DNA of 64,000 bases from DATEDA01 sp963827595 (GTDB taxonomy: Bacteria; Pseudomonadota; Gammaproteobacteria; Burkholderiales; SG8-39): NCBI GenBank assembly GCA_963827595.1, contig CAWHBT010000001.1:186001-250000 (forward strand), written 5' to 3'. Made by a program: the position numbers and the translations under genes. This document shows, in pieces, positions 32,601 through 42,349 of this stretch (position 1 is its first letter; every line of letters begins with the position of its first letter). Under the pieces are notes generated by a model that was not told where the DNA came from, did not search any database, and saw only the letters and a program-made list of their open reading frames with translations.

Positions 32601-33815
32601 TCAGCCGTGGCGCCGGACGAAGTCGCGGATTCGCGGGCAGATCATTTCGCGCCACCGCCGGCCGCTGAAGATGCCGTAGTGGCCGACGCGCGGCACGAGG
32701 TAGTGCTCGCGCCGCTTGGCGGGGATGCCGGTGCAGAGCACGTGGGCCGCTTCGGTCTGGCCGTTGCCGGAGATGTCGTCGAGCTCGCCTTCGATCGTGA
32801 GCAACGCCGTTTCGCGGATCGCCCGGGGGCGTACGAGCGCGTCGCGCACGAAGAATCGGCCCCGCGGCAGGTCGTGCTCCTGGAACACCCGGCGGATCGT
32901 GTCGAGGTAGTACTCGGCCGGCATGTCGAGCACCGCGTTGTACTCGTCGTAGAAGCGGCGGTGCGCGTCGGCGCCCTCGCCGTCGCCCTGCACCAGATGG
33001 TCGTAGTAGTCCCAGTGCGCATCGGCGTGCCGCGCGGGATTCATCGCGACGAACCCGAGGTGCTGCAGGAACCCCGGGTAGACGCGGCGCATGGCGCCCG
33101 GATACTTGACCGGCACCGGATGGATCAGGGTGCGGTCGAACCAGCTGAGGGGCTTGCGGGTCGCCAGGTTGTTCACCGCGGTCGGGCTGCGCCGCGGGTC
33201 GATCGGCCCGCCCATCATGACCATCGTGCGCGGCGTCCGCTCCCCGGCCTCCGCCATCAGCGAGATCGCCGCGAGCACTGGCACGGTCGGCTGGCACACC
33301 GAGATCACGTGGACGTCGTGACCGAGGAACCGGACGAACTCGCGGATGTAGTCGACGTAGTCGTCGAGATGGAACGGCCCGAGGGCGAGCGGCACCATCT
33401 TCGCGTCGACCCAGTCGGTGAGGTACACGTCATGGGCCGGCAGCAGCGCGCGCACCGTGTCGCGGAGCAGGGTCGCGAAGTGGCCCGAGAGCGGTGCGAC
33501 GACGAGGACCACCGGGTCGCTGCGGGCAGCGAGACGCCGGAAATGGAGAAGGCGGCAGAACGGCTTCTCCAGCGCCACCCGCTCTTCGACCGTCACCTCC
33601 CGGCCGTCGATCGGCGTCGCCGTCAGCCCGAACTCGGGCTTCTCGTAGCGCTGCGTGAAGCGGCAGAAGAGGTCGAACGTGGCCGCGATGCGGCGGCTCG
33701 CGGGGAGATAGGCGAGCGGGTTGAACGGATTCGTGAGCAGGTCGCGGTGCGCGGCGGCCACCGTGTTCCACGGCGCAAGCCACGCGTGACGCATCTCGTG
33801 CAGCGCGTACAGCAA
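32601..33815 (-). CDS. phaZ: Intracellular poly(3-hydroxybutyrate) depolymerase
   Basis: 404 residues, no signal peptide. It starts LYALHEMRHAWLAPWNTVA and contains the nucleophile motif VISVCQPTVPVLAA, in which Cys replaces Ser, as in PhaZ1-type depolymerases acting on native granules. VYLTDWVDAKMVPLALGPF and MVMMGGPIDPRRSPTAVN are further family marks, and ELDDISGNGQT and RVGHYGIFSGRRW supply the Asp and His of the triad. A TTG is used as start (33815); a strong ribosome site supports it. It mobilises stored PHB in the cytosol. Confidence 0.95.
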   Translation of the reverse strand: MLYALHEMRHAWLAPWNTVAAAHRDLLTNPFNPLAYLPASRRIAATFDLFCRFTQRYEKPEFGLTATPIDGREVTVEERVALEKPFCRLLHFRRLAARSDPVVLVVAPLSGHFATLLRDTVRALLPAHDVYLTDWVDAKMVPLALGPFHLDDYVDYIREFVRFLGHDVHVISVCQPTVPVLAAISLMAEAGERTPRTMVMMGGPIDPRRSPTAVNNLATRKPLSWFDRTLIHPVPVKYPGAMRRVYPGFLQHLGFVAMNPARHADAHWDYYDHLVQGDGEGADAHRRFYDEYNAVLDMPAEYYLDTIRRVFQEHDLPRGRFFVRDALVRPRAIRETALLTIEGELDDISGNGQTEAAHVLCTGIPAKRREHYLVPRVGHYGIFSGRRWREMICPRIRDFVRRHG

Positions 33816-33817
33816 CT

Positions 33818-33827
33818 GATCACCTCC
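33818..33827 (-). promoter_or_regulatory. Extended Shine-Dalgarno site that fixes the phaZ TTG start
   Basis: On the minus strand GGAGGTGATC precedes AG-TTG. All ten bases can pair with the 3' end of 16S rRNA, and GGAGG lies seven bases before the TTG. This unusually long match probably compensates for the weak start codon. Confidence 0.7.
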
Positions 33828-34019
33828 GAGCCGGCTCCAAGAGTCGCGCGGTTATACCAGAAGCGCTACTGCCGGCGCATTGTCCGCGGTTGAGCGCAGC
33901 ACCAAGCGTGCCGGGCAGTGACCGCCGATGAGGAATAACGCACACGCGCACGCTCCGTGCACGCCGCGCACCGTCGTCGTGCACAATTCCGGCCGCCAAC
34001 AACAACGAGGAGGACTCCC

Positions 34020-35112
34020 ATGCCCGGGTCGGCGGCGCTCAAGCTCGACATCTTTCCGCACATCTTTCCGCAGCCCTACTTCGAGCGGATGAAGGCAATC
34101 GCGCAGGCGAACGCGCCGCTCGCGGGGCAGATCAAGCGCTGGCTCAACATCCCGGTGCTCTGGGACCTCGACGCGCGGATCCGGATGATGAGGCGCTTCC
34201 CGGGCTACCGGCAGGTGCTCACGCTGTCGCTGCCCGCGATCGAGTTCCTCGCCGGCCCGCAGGAGTCGCCCGAGCTCGCGCGCATCGCGAACGACGGCAT
34301 GGCGGAGATCTGCGCGCACGCATCCCGACCTCTTCCCGGCGTTCGTCGCCTCGCTGCCGATGAACAACGTCCCGGCGGCGCTCGCCGAGATGGATCGCGC
34401 GATCGGGACGCTCGGCGCGAAGGGCGTCCAGATCTTCACCAACGTGAACGGCCGCCCGCTCGACGAGCCCGAGTTCTTTCCGCTCTTCGAGCGGATGGTC
34501 GCCAAGCACGACCTGCCGATCTGGGTCCACCCGACCCGCACCGCCAAGTTCGCCGACTATCCGACCGAGACCAAGTCGAAGTACGAGATCTGGTGGGCCT
34601 TCGGCTGGCCGTACGAGACGAGCGCCTTCATGGCGCGCATGGTGTTCTGCGGGATGTTCGACCGGCTGCCGAAGCTGCGCATCATCACCCATCACCTCGG
34701 CGCGATGGCGCCCTTCTTCGACAAGCGGATCGGCTACGGCTGGGATCAGCTCGGCAGCCGCACCTCGGACGAGGACTACGAGTCGCTCCGCAAGTCGATG
34801 CGCAAGCGCCCGGTCGACTACTTCCGGATGTTCTACGGCGACACGTCGGTCAACGGCTCGGCGTCCGCGATCCGCTGCGGGCTCGACTTCTTCGGCGTCG
34901 GGCACGTGCTGTTCGGCACCGACTGCCCGTTCGATCCCCAGGGCGGGCCGCTCTTCATCCGCGAGAACATCAAGGCGATCGACTCGCTCAAGCTCGCGCC
35001 CGGCGACCGGCGGCGGCTCTACTTCGGCAACGCGATCCAGATGCTGCGGCTGAAGCTGCCCGCCCCGCCGCGCCCGAAGCGCGCGGGAGGAAAGCGCGGA
35101 AAGAAGAAGTGA
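34020..35112 (+). CDS. ACMSD-like amidohydrolase family protein, with one frameshift
   Basis: The ATG at 34020 follows GAGGAGGACTCCC. The N-terminal frame reads KLDIFPHIFPQPYFERM and LSLPAIEFLAGP. Near 34317-34320 one extra base shifts it, and the rest continues HPDLFPAFVASLPMNNVPAALAEMDRAI with no loss. Later landmarks: IWVHPTR, THHLGAMAPFFDKR (metal His) and VLFGTDCPFDP (metal Asp). This is the amidohydrolase-2/ACMSD group of decarboxylases and hydrolases, about 363 residues. The C-terminus is basic (KRAGGKRGKKK). Substrate unknown, perhaps an aromatic acid or ring-cleavage product. Confidence 0.85.
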
Positions 35113-35116
35113 GGCG

Positions 35117-35140
35117 CGCGAGGGGCGCTCGCCCCTCGCG
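35117..35140. terminator. Bidirectional hairpin between convergent amidohydrolase and fadD genes
   Basis: Perfect 10-bp arms CGCGAGGGGC (35117-35126) and GCCCCTCGCG (35131-35140) with a four-base loop, placed between two convergent stop codons. No T-run. Confidence 0.6.
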
Positions 35141-35151
35141 TCCCGCCCCGC

Positions 35152-36829
35152 TCAGGCGGCTTTCTTGCCGACCGCCTCGTCGCGCAGCGCGCGCCGCAGG
35201 ATCTTGCCGACGTTGGTCTTCGGCAGCTCGGTCCGGAACTCGACGAGCTTCGGCCGCTTGTAGGCGGTGAGGTTGGCCTCGCAGTGCTTGCGGACCGCCT
35301 CCTCGCTGAGGGCAGCGTCCTTCTTGACGACGAAGACCTTCACGGCCTCGCCGGTCTTGTCGTCGGGGAGGCCGATCGCACAGACCTCGAGCACCCCGGG
35401 GTGCATCGCGATGACGTCCTCGACCTCGTTCGGGTAGACGTTGAAGCCAGACACCAGGATCATGTCCTTCTTCCGGTCGACGATCCGCACGAAGCCCTTC
35501 TCGTCGACCTTCGCCATGTCGCCGGTGGCGAGGAACCCGTCGGCGCCGAGGACCTTGGCGGTCTCGTCGGGCCGCTGCCAGTAGCCCTTCATGACCTGCG
35601 GCCCGCGCACGAAGAGCTCGCCGACCTCCCCGATCCCGAGCGATTTGCCCTGGTCGTCCCGGATGTCGATCTCGGTCGAGGGCAGCGGTAGCCCGATGGA
35701 GCCGCTGTAGTCCTTGAGGTCGAGCGGGTTCATCGTGGCGCAGGGGCTGGTCTCGGTGAGACCGTACCCCTCGAGCAGCACCTTGCCGGTCACCTGCTTC
35801 CAGCGGTCGGCCACCGCCTTCTGGACCGCCATGCCGCCGCCCACGCACAGCCGTACCTTCGAAAAATCGAGATTCTTGAAGTCCGGGTTGTTGAGAAAGG
35901 CGTTGAACAGCGTGTTCACCCCGGTGATGATGTTGTAGGGGTGCTTGCCGAGCTCCTTGACGAAGGCCGGGATGTCGCGCGGGTTGGTGATCAGCACGTT
36001 CAGCCCACCGACCTTCATCATGCTCAGGCAGTTCACCGTCAGCGAGAAGATATGGTAGAGCGGCAGCGCGGTGATGATGATCGCGGTCTCGCCCCTGAGG
36101 CCCGGCGTGAGCCAGGCCGCCGCCTGCTCGATGTTGGCGAGGATGTTGCGATGGAGCAGCATCGCGCCCTTCGAGACGCCCGTCGTGCCGCCGGTGTACT
36201 GCAGGAACGCGATGTCCTCCGGTCCGACCTCGACGCGTTTCAGGTCGTGGCGCGCGCCCTCGGCGAGCACGTCGTTGAACCGGAGCGCGCCCGGCAGCTC
36301 GTAGGCCGGCACCATCTTCTTCACGTGGCGCACGACGAGGTTGACGATCGCGCCCTTGAGGCCGAGCAGATCGCCGAGCGCCGCCACGATGACGTGCTTC
36401 ACCTTGGTGCGGGCGAGGACCTGCTGCAGGGTGACGGCGAAGTTCTCGAGGATCACGATCACCTCGGCACCCGAGTCGTTCAGCTGGTGCTCGAGCTCGC
36501 GCGGGGTGTAGAGCGGGTTGACGTTGACCACGACACAGCCGGCGCGCAGCGTGCCGAACAGCGCGACCGGGTACTGGAGCACGTTCGGCATCATGATCGC
36601 GACGCGCGTGCCCTTTGGCAAGGCCCTTCGACTGCAGCCACGCGCCGAACGCGCGGGTCAGCCGGTCGAGCTCGCCGAAGGTGAGCCCCTTCCCCATGTT
36701 GTGGTAGGCGGGCCGGTCGGCGTACTTCTTGACGCACGCGTCCACCAGCTCGCCGATCGACTTGAACTCGTCGTAGCGGATCGTCGCCGGCACGCCCGGC
36801 GGATAGGCCTTCAGCCAGTGCTTCTCCAC
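35152..36829 (-). CDS. fadD: Long-chain acyl-CoA synthetase (FadD), with one frameshift
   Basis: Start at a GTG (36829), VEKHWLKAYPPGVP, with GAGGAGG upstream; this is the common N-terminus of betaproteobacterial FadD. One extra base near 36617-36619 splits WLQSKGL from PKGTRVAIMMPN. Both sides are otherwise complete, giving about 558 residues. AMP-binding core: QYTGGTTGVSKGAM (P-loop), GYGLTETSP, ATGDMAKVDEKGFV and RKKDMILVSGFNVYPNEVE, then KTNVGKILRR with the catalytic Lys. It activates fatty acids to acyl-CoA at the inner membrane, fitting the beta-oxidation genes nearby. Confidence 0.92.
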
Positions 36830-36985
36830 GACTGCCTCCTCGTTGACCCCGCGGTTCCCGAGCCGTTCTTGTTCTGGTGCCGGGCGGCCGCCGCCCGGGC
36901 AAACGCGGCGATTATCCGCGAACGGGGGGCGGGTCGCCACCCGCGGCGCCGGCCTGGACCGCCCCGGAAGGCGGTCGATCCCGCG

Positions 36986-38015
36986 TCACGGCCGGATGGG
37001 CGGCAGGGTGAACCGCCGGAAGAACTGCCACATCTCCTCGTTCGCGTCGATCACGTCGGTGCCGGGCCCGAGGACCGACGAGAAGTCGTCGCGCCGGGCG
37101 CCGGGCCAGACGTGGCCGGCGCCCGAGAGCTTCCAGAGCACGATCTCGGTCTGGTCGCGGCAACCGGTGAACACGTACTTCGTGGCGGAGTGCGCCGCCG
37201 TGCCCGTGCCCGGCGGGCCGGCCCGCGTCTCCGCCACCGCCGGCTTCGCGCGGCACCCCGCGAACGCAACCCAGCGGTAGAGGACTTCCTCCGCGTTCGG
37301 GTGCCGCGTGCGGGTGCTCGTCAGCGGCACCGGCTCGCCCAGCCCTCCTTGGTACACCGCGCGCGGGTCGTCCAGCGCTGTGGACGTGCATGATCGGCAC
37401 CGGGCGGCGGCCGGGGACCTCGAGCGACGGCCGCGCATCGCCGACGCGACGCTCCGGCAACACCATCGAGCCGCCGACCGGCGCGATGGCGGCGATGCGG
37501 TCGGAGGCCTGCGCGGCGAGCCGGTAGCTCAGCATCGCCCCGTTCGCGAGGCCGGTCGCGTAGACGCGCGCCGGATCGACCGGCGCCCGCGTTGCCAGCG
37601 CGTCGAGCAGCGCGCGCACGAAGCCGACGTCGTCCACCTTCTCGGTCACCGCATACCCGCAGCAGAGTCCGGCGTTCCAGGTGAGGAACTGCTCCTCGAA
37701 CCAGCCGGTGCCGTTCGGGTAGACGACGATGAAGCCCGCGCGGTCGGCGAGCGCGTCCATGCCAACGTACTCGCGATGATCGCGCGCGTTCCCGCCGCTG
37801 CCATGGAAGTTGAGGACGACCGGGAGCGGCCGGGCTCCGCCCGCCTGCTCCGGGACATGGACGAGCGCGGTCCGCGTGCGCCCGTCGTGCTCCACCGCGA
37901 GCTCGTAGTCGCCAGCCGCGGCGGGCGCGACCGCGCGCGGCGCCGGCGGCTGCGCGAGCGCCGCCGCCGCGGCCAGGGCGCTGCCGAGGGCGGCGAGCCT
38001 CAATGACAACGGCAT
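36986..38015 (-). CDS. PHB depolymerase/LpqC-type secreted esterase, with one frameshift and no nucleophile Ser
   Basis: Signal peptide MPLSLRLAALGSALAAAAALAQ, then LPVVLNFHGSGGNARDHRE (oxyanion loop) and GFIVVYPNGTG. The nucleophile elbow reads YATGLANGAML, where the family has G-x-S-N-G; the Ser codon is replaced by GCG (Ala). One extra base at about 37376 breaks PIMHVHS from LDDPRAVYQGG, and the C-terminus then follows to GAGHVWPGA with the catalytic His. Total about 342 residues. With the Ser absent the protein may be inactive or non-catalytic, or the codon may be another sequence error. Extracytoplasmic. Confidence 0.8.
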
Positions 38016-38031
38016 AGAGGGGATTCTACCT

Positions 38032-38055
38032 GCCCGGCGGCCGGCGACGCCGGGC
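38032..38055 (-). terminator. GC hairpin after the enoyl-CoA hydratase gene
   Basis: GCCCGGC (38032-38038) and GCCGGGC (38049-38055), 7 bp perfect with a 10-base loop, between the hydratase stop and the next minus-strand gene. Weak terminator candidate. Confidence 0.35.
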
Positions 38056-38070
38056 GCGACCGGCGAACCG

Positions 38071-38847
38071 CTACCGGTGCTTGAAGCTCGGCTTGCGCTT
38101 CTCGACGAACGCGCGCATGCCTTCCTTCTGGTCCGCGGTCGCGAACAGCGACTGGAACATGCGCCGCTCGAAGAGGATTCCCTCCGCGAGCGGGGTCTCG
38201 TAGGCGCGGTTCACCGCCTCCTTCGCCATCATCACCGCGGGGCCCGAGAACTCGCAGATCGCGTTCGCGACCGCGAGCGCCTCGTCGAGGAGCTTCTCCG
38301 CCGGCACCACGCGCGAGACGAGCCCCGCGCGCTCCGCCTCCTGGGCATCCATCATGCGGGCGGTCAGGATCATGTCCATCGCCTTCGCCTTGCCGACCGC
38401 GCGCGGCAGCCGCTGCGAGCCGCCGGCGCCGGGCATCGCGCCGATCTTGATCTCGGGCTGGCCGAACTTCGCGGTGTCGGCGGCGACGATGATGTCGCAG
38501 GCGAGCGCGATCTCGCACCCGCCGCCGAGCGCGAAGCCGGCGACGGCCGCGATCACGGGCTTGCGCACCCGCTTCAACGCCTCCCAGTTGCGCGTGATGT
38601 AGTCGGCCTTGTACACGTCCATGTACGACCAGTTCATCATCGCGCCGATGTCGGCGCCGGCCGCGAACGCCTTGTCGTTGCCGGTGAGCACGATCGCGCC
38701 GACGTTCTCGTCGGCTTCGAACTTGAGGAGCGCGTCGCCGAGCTCGGTCATGAGCGCGTCGTTGAGGGCGTTCAGCTGCTTCGGGCGGTTGAGCGTCACG
38801 AGGCCGACGCGGCCGCGCGTTTCGGTCAGGATGTTCTCGTAGGGCAT
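38071..38847 (-). CDS. Enoyl-CoA hydratase
   Basis: 258 residues, crotonase fold. AFAAGADIGAMM is the first oxyanion-hole loop. AGFALGGGCEIALACD holds the first catalytic Glu, and FGQPEIKIGAMPGAGGSQRLPR the second. The C-terminus EGMRAFVEKRKPSFKHR is typical of short-chain EchA/PaaF-type hydratases. It hydrates trans-2-enoyl-CoA to 3-hydroxyacyl-CoA in beta-oxidation and related routes. Position between PHB-type esterase and rhomboid genes gives no further substrate hint. Confidence 0.95.
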   Translation of the reverse strand: MPYENILTETRGRVGLVTLNRPKQLNALNDALMTELGDALLKFEADENVGAIVLTGNDKAFAAGADIGAMMNWSYMDVYKADYITRNWEALKRVRKPVIAAVAGFALGGGCEIALACDIIVAADTAKFGQPEIKIGAMPGAGGSQRLPRAVGKAKAMDMILTARMMDAQEAERAGLVSRVVPAEKLLDEALAVANAICEFSGPAVMMAKEAVNRAYETPLAEGILFERRMFQSLFATADQKEGMRAFVEKRKPSFKHR

Positions 38848-38892
38848 GGCGGTGGGCGGAACGGGAAGAGCCAGGCGCGATTATAGGCGCGC

Positions 38893-39645
38893 TCACTCCC
38901 GGCTCGGCTGCGCCCGCGGCCGCATCAGCCATGCCACCAGCAGGCCGGCGAAAAATCCCCCGATGTGCGCGCCGTGCGCCACCGGCGACCCGGTCGGCGC
39001 GATCAGGAACGGCAGCAGGTTGTCGACCACGAGGTACAGCCCGAGCACGATGCGCGCGTTCAGGAAGAAGCTGCCGACGAAGAACGGGAACAGGAACGCG
39101 AACACCCTCACGGTGTGCCCCGGGAACCAGACGAAGTAGAAGCCGAGCACGCCCGACACCGCGCCCGAGGCGCCGACGAGCGGCACCTGGGTGTTGGCTG
39201 CGAAGAGCGTGAAGAACAGCGTCGCGGCGGCGCCGGTGACCAGGTACCAGACGAGGAACATCACCGGCCCGAGGCGATGCTCGACGTTGTCCCCGTAGAC
39301 CCAGAGATAGAGCATGTTCCCGACGAGGTGGAGCAGGCCGGCGTGCAGGAACATCGCCGTGAAGAGGTCGGCGACGCCGGGCGCCGCCGGCCGGAAGCCG
39401 TGGTCGAAGATGAAGAGGTCGTAGCGCGTGAGCTGCGCGAGGACCGCCGACATCGGCACGTTCGGCGGCAGCGACGGCGCGATCGCCTGGAGATACTCGC
39501 GCAGCAGCGGGTCGCCCGGTTCGGGACGCGCGGCGGAAAGCGGCAGCGTGAAGAGGAGGTAAACCGCGACGTTCGCCGCGATGAGCGCGATCGTCATCCA
39601 CGGCGTCCCCCGCGGGTTGGGGTAATCGCTGATCGGGACGAACAC
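38893..39645 (-). CDS. Rhomboid family intramembrane serine protease
   Basis: 250 residues with about six helices. HAGLLHLVGNMLYLWVYGDNVEHRLG is the conserved loop-helix 2 region. The dyad is Ser in VGASGAVSGVLGFYF and His in GAHIGGFFAGLL. The N-terminus FVPISDYPNPRGTPWMTIALIAANV marks the bacterial class with an extended L1 loop. It cleaves transmembrane substrates in the inner membrane. No accessory domain. Confidence 0.93.
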   Translation of the reverse strand: MFVPISDYPNPRGTPWMTIALIAANVAVYLLFTLPLSAARPEPGDPLLREYLQAIAPSLPPNVPMSAVLAQLTRYDLFIFDHGFRPAAPGVADLFTAMFLHAGLLHLVGNMLYLWVYGDNVEHRLGPVMFLVWYLVTGAAATLFFTLFAANTQVPLVGASGAVSGVLGFYFVWFPGHTVRVFAFLFPFFVGSFFLNARIVLGLYLVVDNLLPFLIAPTGSPVAHGAHIGGFFAGLLVAWLMRPRAQPSRE

Positions 39646-39672
39646 GGTGGGACCGCGCGGCGCCCGGCACCG

Positions 39673-40284
39673 CTATGACCGGCGCGCCTTCCAGTCCTTC
39701 AGCGGCAGCACCTCGCCGACGTCCAGCCGCCGGCGATTCGGCTCGACCGCGGCGAGCGCGACCGTCTCCTGCATCGTCCGCAGGCTGCGCACGGCGAGCT
39801 CCTGGTACTGGCGCGTCGCGTCGGCTTTCCAGGCGAGCTCCGCGTCGGTGAGCGGCCGCAGCACCCTCGCCGGGATCCCGGCGACGAGCGTGCGCGGCGG
39901 CACCTGCATGCCGGCTTTCACGAACGCCAGGGCGGCGACGAACGCCGACTCGCCGATCACCGCGCCGTCGTTCACCACCGCGTTCATGCCCACGAGCGCG
40001 TTGGCGCCCACGCGGCAGGCATGGAGGATCGCGCCGTGGCCGATGTGCCCGTCGCGCTCGATCACGGTGTCGTCGTCGGGAAACCCGTGCACGATGCAGC
40101 AGTCCTGGAGGTTGGCGCCCTCCTCCATCACGATCCGGCCGAAGTCGCCGCGCAGGGACGCGGACGGAGCGATGTACGCGCGTGGGCCGACGATCACGTC
40201 GCCGATCAGCGTCGCCGAAGGGTGGACGTACGCCGAAGGGTGCACGACCGGCGTGATGCCGTCGATGGAGTAGACGCGGGCCAT
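39673..40284 (-). CDS. paaY: Hexapeptide-repeat thioesterase-like protein PaaY
   Basis: 203 residues. Left-handed beta-helix of gamma-carbonic-anhydrase type: SASLRGDFGRIVMEEGANLQD, CCIVHGFPDDDT, GHIGHGAILHACRVGANALVGMNAVV. The His residues are metal-site candidates. The helical tail EAWK-like AWKADATRQYQELAVRSL is the PaaY/CaiE ending. PaaY in phenylacetate degradation is a thioesterase that clears dead-end CoA esters. No other paa gene is visible here, so the name rests on sequence only. Confidence 0.85.
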   Translation of the reverse strand: MARVYSIDGITPVVHPSAYVHPSATLIGDVIVGPRAYIAPSASLRGDFGRIVMEEGANLQDCCIVHGFPDDDTVIERDGHIGHGAILHACRVGANALVGMNAVVNDGAVIGESAFVAALAFVKAGMQVPPRTLVAGIPARVLRPLTDAELAWKADATRQYQELAVRSLRTMQETVALAAVEPNRRRLDVGEVLPLKDWKARRS

Positions 40285-40328
40285 GGGCAGAGGGAGGAGG
40301 TAGACTGCGCGGATTCTAGCCCAACGCC

Positions 40329-41306
40329 GTGACCCGACTTTCCGCCGCGCTCGCCGCGCTCGCCGTCATGAGCTCCGCCACCGCGTTCGATCTTCAGGGC
40401 CATCGCGGCGCCCGCGGGCTCGCGCCGGAGAACACGCTGCCGGCGTTCGCGCGCGCGCTGGCGATCGGCGTCACCACGCTCGAGCTCGACGTCGGCATCA
40501 CCGAGGACGGCGTGGTCGTCGTCAGCCACGACCGCCGGCTCAACCCGGACCTCGCGCGCGGCACCGACGGGCGCTGGCTGCGCGGGCCGACGCGCACCAT
40601 TCGCGAGCTCACGTTCCACGAGCTGCAGCGCTACGACGTCGGGCGGATCCGGCCCGGCAGCGACTACTCGAAGCGCTTTCCGGAGCAGCGCCGCATGGAC
40701 GGGGTGCACATCCCGAGGCTCGCCGACGTTTTCGACCTCGCGCGTCAGGCTCGCAACGACGAGGTGCGGTTCAACGTCGAGACCAAGATCTCTCCCGAAG
40801 CGCCCGAGGAGACCGCCGGGCCGGACGAGTTCGCGCGCGCGCTCATTCAGGTGATCCGCGACAACGGCATGGCGCGCCGCACGATCGTCCAGTCCTTCGA
40901 CTGGCGCACGCTCGCGTCGGTGCAGCGCGAAGCGCCGGAGATCGCGACGTCGTATCTCAGCTCGCAGAGCGCCGGGATCGACAACATCGGCGCCGGCCAG
41001 CCGGAGGCCTCGCTGTGGACCGCGGGCGTCCGGCTCCGCGATCACGGCTCGGTGCCGAAGATGGTGAAGGCCGCCGGCGGCGCGATCTGGTCGCCGAACT
41101 ATCAGGACCTCGACGCGGCGCTCGTGAAGGAGGCGCAGGGGCTCGGCCTCAAGGTGCTGCCCTGGACCATCAACGACCCGGCCGACATGGAGCGGCTCAT
41201 CGGGTGGGGCGTCGACGGCATCATCACCGACCGGCCCGACCGGCTGCGCGACGTGATGGCGGCGAGAGGGCTCGCGCTGCCCAGACCGACGCCGGTGACG
41301 CCCTAG
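40329..41306 (+). CDS. Glycerophosphodiester phosphodiesterase, secreted
   Basis: 325 residues from a GTG start (40329). A signal peptide ends near SSATA, and the mature protein starts FDLQGHRGARGLAPENTLPAF. The HRG..PENT motif, then TTLELDVGITEDGVVVVSHD, give the two catalytic His residues and metal ligands of the GDPD TIM barrel. The end has LPWTINDPADMERLIGWGVDGIITDRPD, also standard. It releases glycerol 3-phosphate from deacylated phospholipids in the periplasm. Divergent from paaY; the downstream gene is a Bug receptor. Confidence 0.93.
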   Translation: MTRLSAALAALAVMSSATAFDLQGHRGARGLAPENTLPAFARALAIGVTTLELDVGITEDGVVVVSHDRRLNPDLARGTDGRWLRGPTRTIRELTFHELQRYDVGRIRPGSDYSKRFPEQRRMDGVHIPRLADVFDLARQARNDEVRFNVETKISPEAPEETAGPDEFARALIQVIRDNGMARRTIVQSFDWRTLASVQREAPEIATSYLSSQSAGIDNIGAGQPEASLWTAGVRLRDHGSVPKMVKAAGGAIWSPNYQDLDAALVKEAQGLGLKVLPWTINDPADMERLIGWGVDGIITDRPDRLRDVMAARGLALPRPTPVTP

Positions 41307-41322
41307 GGGTTCCCGGCAAGTC

Positions 41323-41328
41323 TAGAAT
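41323..41328 (+). promoter_or_regulatory. Possible -10 element before the Bug receptor gene
   Basis: TAGAAT, 39 bases before the ATG at 41368. The -35 is not clear. Confidence 0.35.
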
Positions 41329-41367
41329 GCCACGCTCGGCCATATCGCCGGCCCAGGAGGAGAGGAA

Positions 41368-42336
41368 ATGAAGCGCATTGCCGCCGTCGCCGTCACCCTG
41401 TTCGCCGCGTGCGTCACGTTGCCGGCGCAGGCCCAGCAGTACCCGAGCAAGCCGATCCGCATCGTCGTGCCCTACGCGGCGGGCGGCACCTCGGACATCC
41501 TCGCGCGCCAGATCGGCCCGAAGCTGACCGACGCCTGGGGACAGCCGGTGATCGTCGAGAACAAGCCCGGCGCCAACGGCAACGTCGGCGCCGATTTCGT
41601 CGCCAGGAGCACGCCCGACGGCTACACGCTGCTGCTCACCGACCTCGGCGGCCTGGTGATCAGCGCCAGCGTCTATCCGAAGCTGCCGTTCGATCCGTCG
41701 AAGGACTTCAGCCCGGTCGTGATGGTCTCGTACTCGCCGCACGTGCTCGCGGTGCATCCTTCGGTGGAGGTGAAGGACGTGAAGGAGCTCGTCGCCATGG
41801 CGAAGGCCCACCCCGGCAAGCTCAACTTCGCGATCTCGGGCATCGGCGGCGCGCCGCACCTGGCCGGCATCGAGTTTGCCCAGCGCACCGGTGTCGACTG
41901 GACCTATATCCCGTACAAGGGCGGGGCGGATGCCGTGACCGGGGTGGTCGGCGGCCAGGCCCACGTCCTGTTCAACGGCATGCTCGCCACCTGGCCCTCG
42001 GTCAGCGGCGGCAAGCTCAAGGCGCTCGGAATCTCCAGCGCGCAGCGCGTTCCCAGCGCCCCCGCGACGCCCACCGTCGCGGAGCAGGGCCTGCCCGGGT
42101 TCGAAACCGGGTCGTTCCAGGGCGTGGTCGGTCCCGCGGGCATGCCGCGCGACGTCGTCGCCAAGCTCAATTCCGAGCTGACCAAGGTCCTCAACACGAC
42201 CGAGATGAAGGAGCGCTTCGCCAAGCAGGGGACCGACGTGCGCACCGGAACGCCGGAAAGCCTCGGCACCTGGATGCGGACCGAGCAGGCGCGCTGGGCG
42301 AAGGTCGTGAAGGAATCCGGCGCCAAATTCGAGTAG
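41368..42336 (+). CDS. Bug/TctC-family solute-binding protein
   Basis: 322 residues with AGGAGGAGAGGAA before the ATG. Signal peptide ending near LPAQAQ. Mature sequence starts QYPSKPIRIVVPYAAGGTSDILARQIGPKLTDAWGQPVIVENKPGANGNVGADFVA, an unmistakable Bug family pattern. The family is strongly expanded in Burkholderiales and serves tripartite tricarboxylate transporters or sensing of organic acids. No TctA/TctB membrane genes are nearby, which is common for orphan Bug receptors. Confidence 0.95.
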   Translation: MKRIAAVAVTLFAACVTLPAQAQQYPSKPIRIVVPYAAGGTSDILARQIGPKLTDAWGQPVIVENKPGANGNVGADFVARSTPDGYTLLLTDLGGLVISASVYPKLPFDPSKDFSPVVMVSYSPHVLAVHPSVEVKDVKELVAMAKAHPGKLNFAISGIGGAPHLAGIEFAQRTGVDWTYIPYKGGADAVTGVVGGQAHVLFNGMLATWPSVSGGKLKALGISSAQRVPSAPATPTVAEQGLPGFETGSFQGVVGPAGMPRDVVAKLNSELTKVLNTTEMKERFAKQGTDVRTGTPESLGTWMRTEQARWAKVVKESGAKFE

Positions 42337-42349
42337 GGCAAGGCGCAGA

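Noticed and set aside
38000..39670. Very long minus-strand open frame spanning the hydratase and rhomboid genes
   Set aside because: Arg/Pro-rich shadow frame typical of GC-rich DNA; two clear genes occupy the same bases in another frame.
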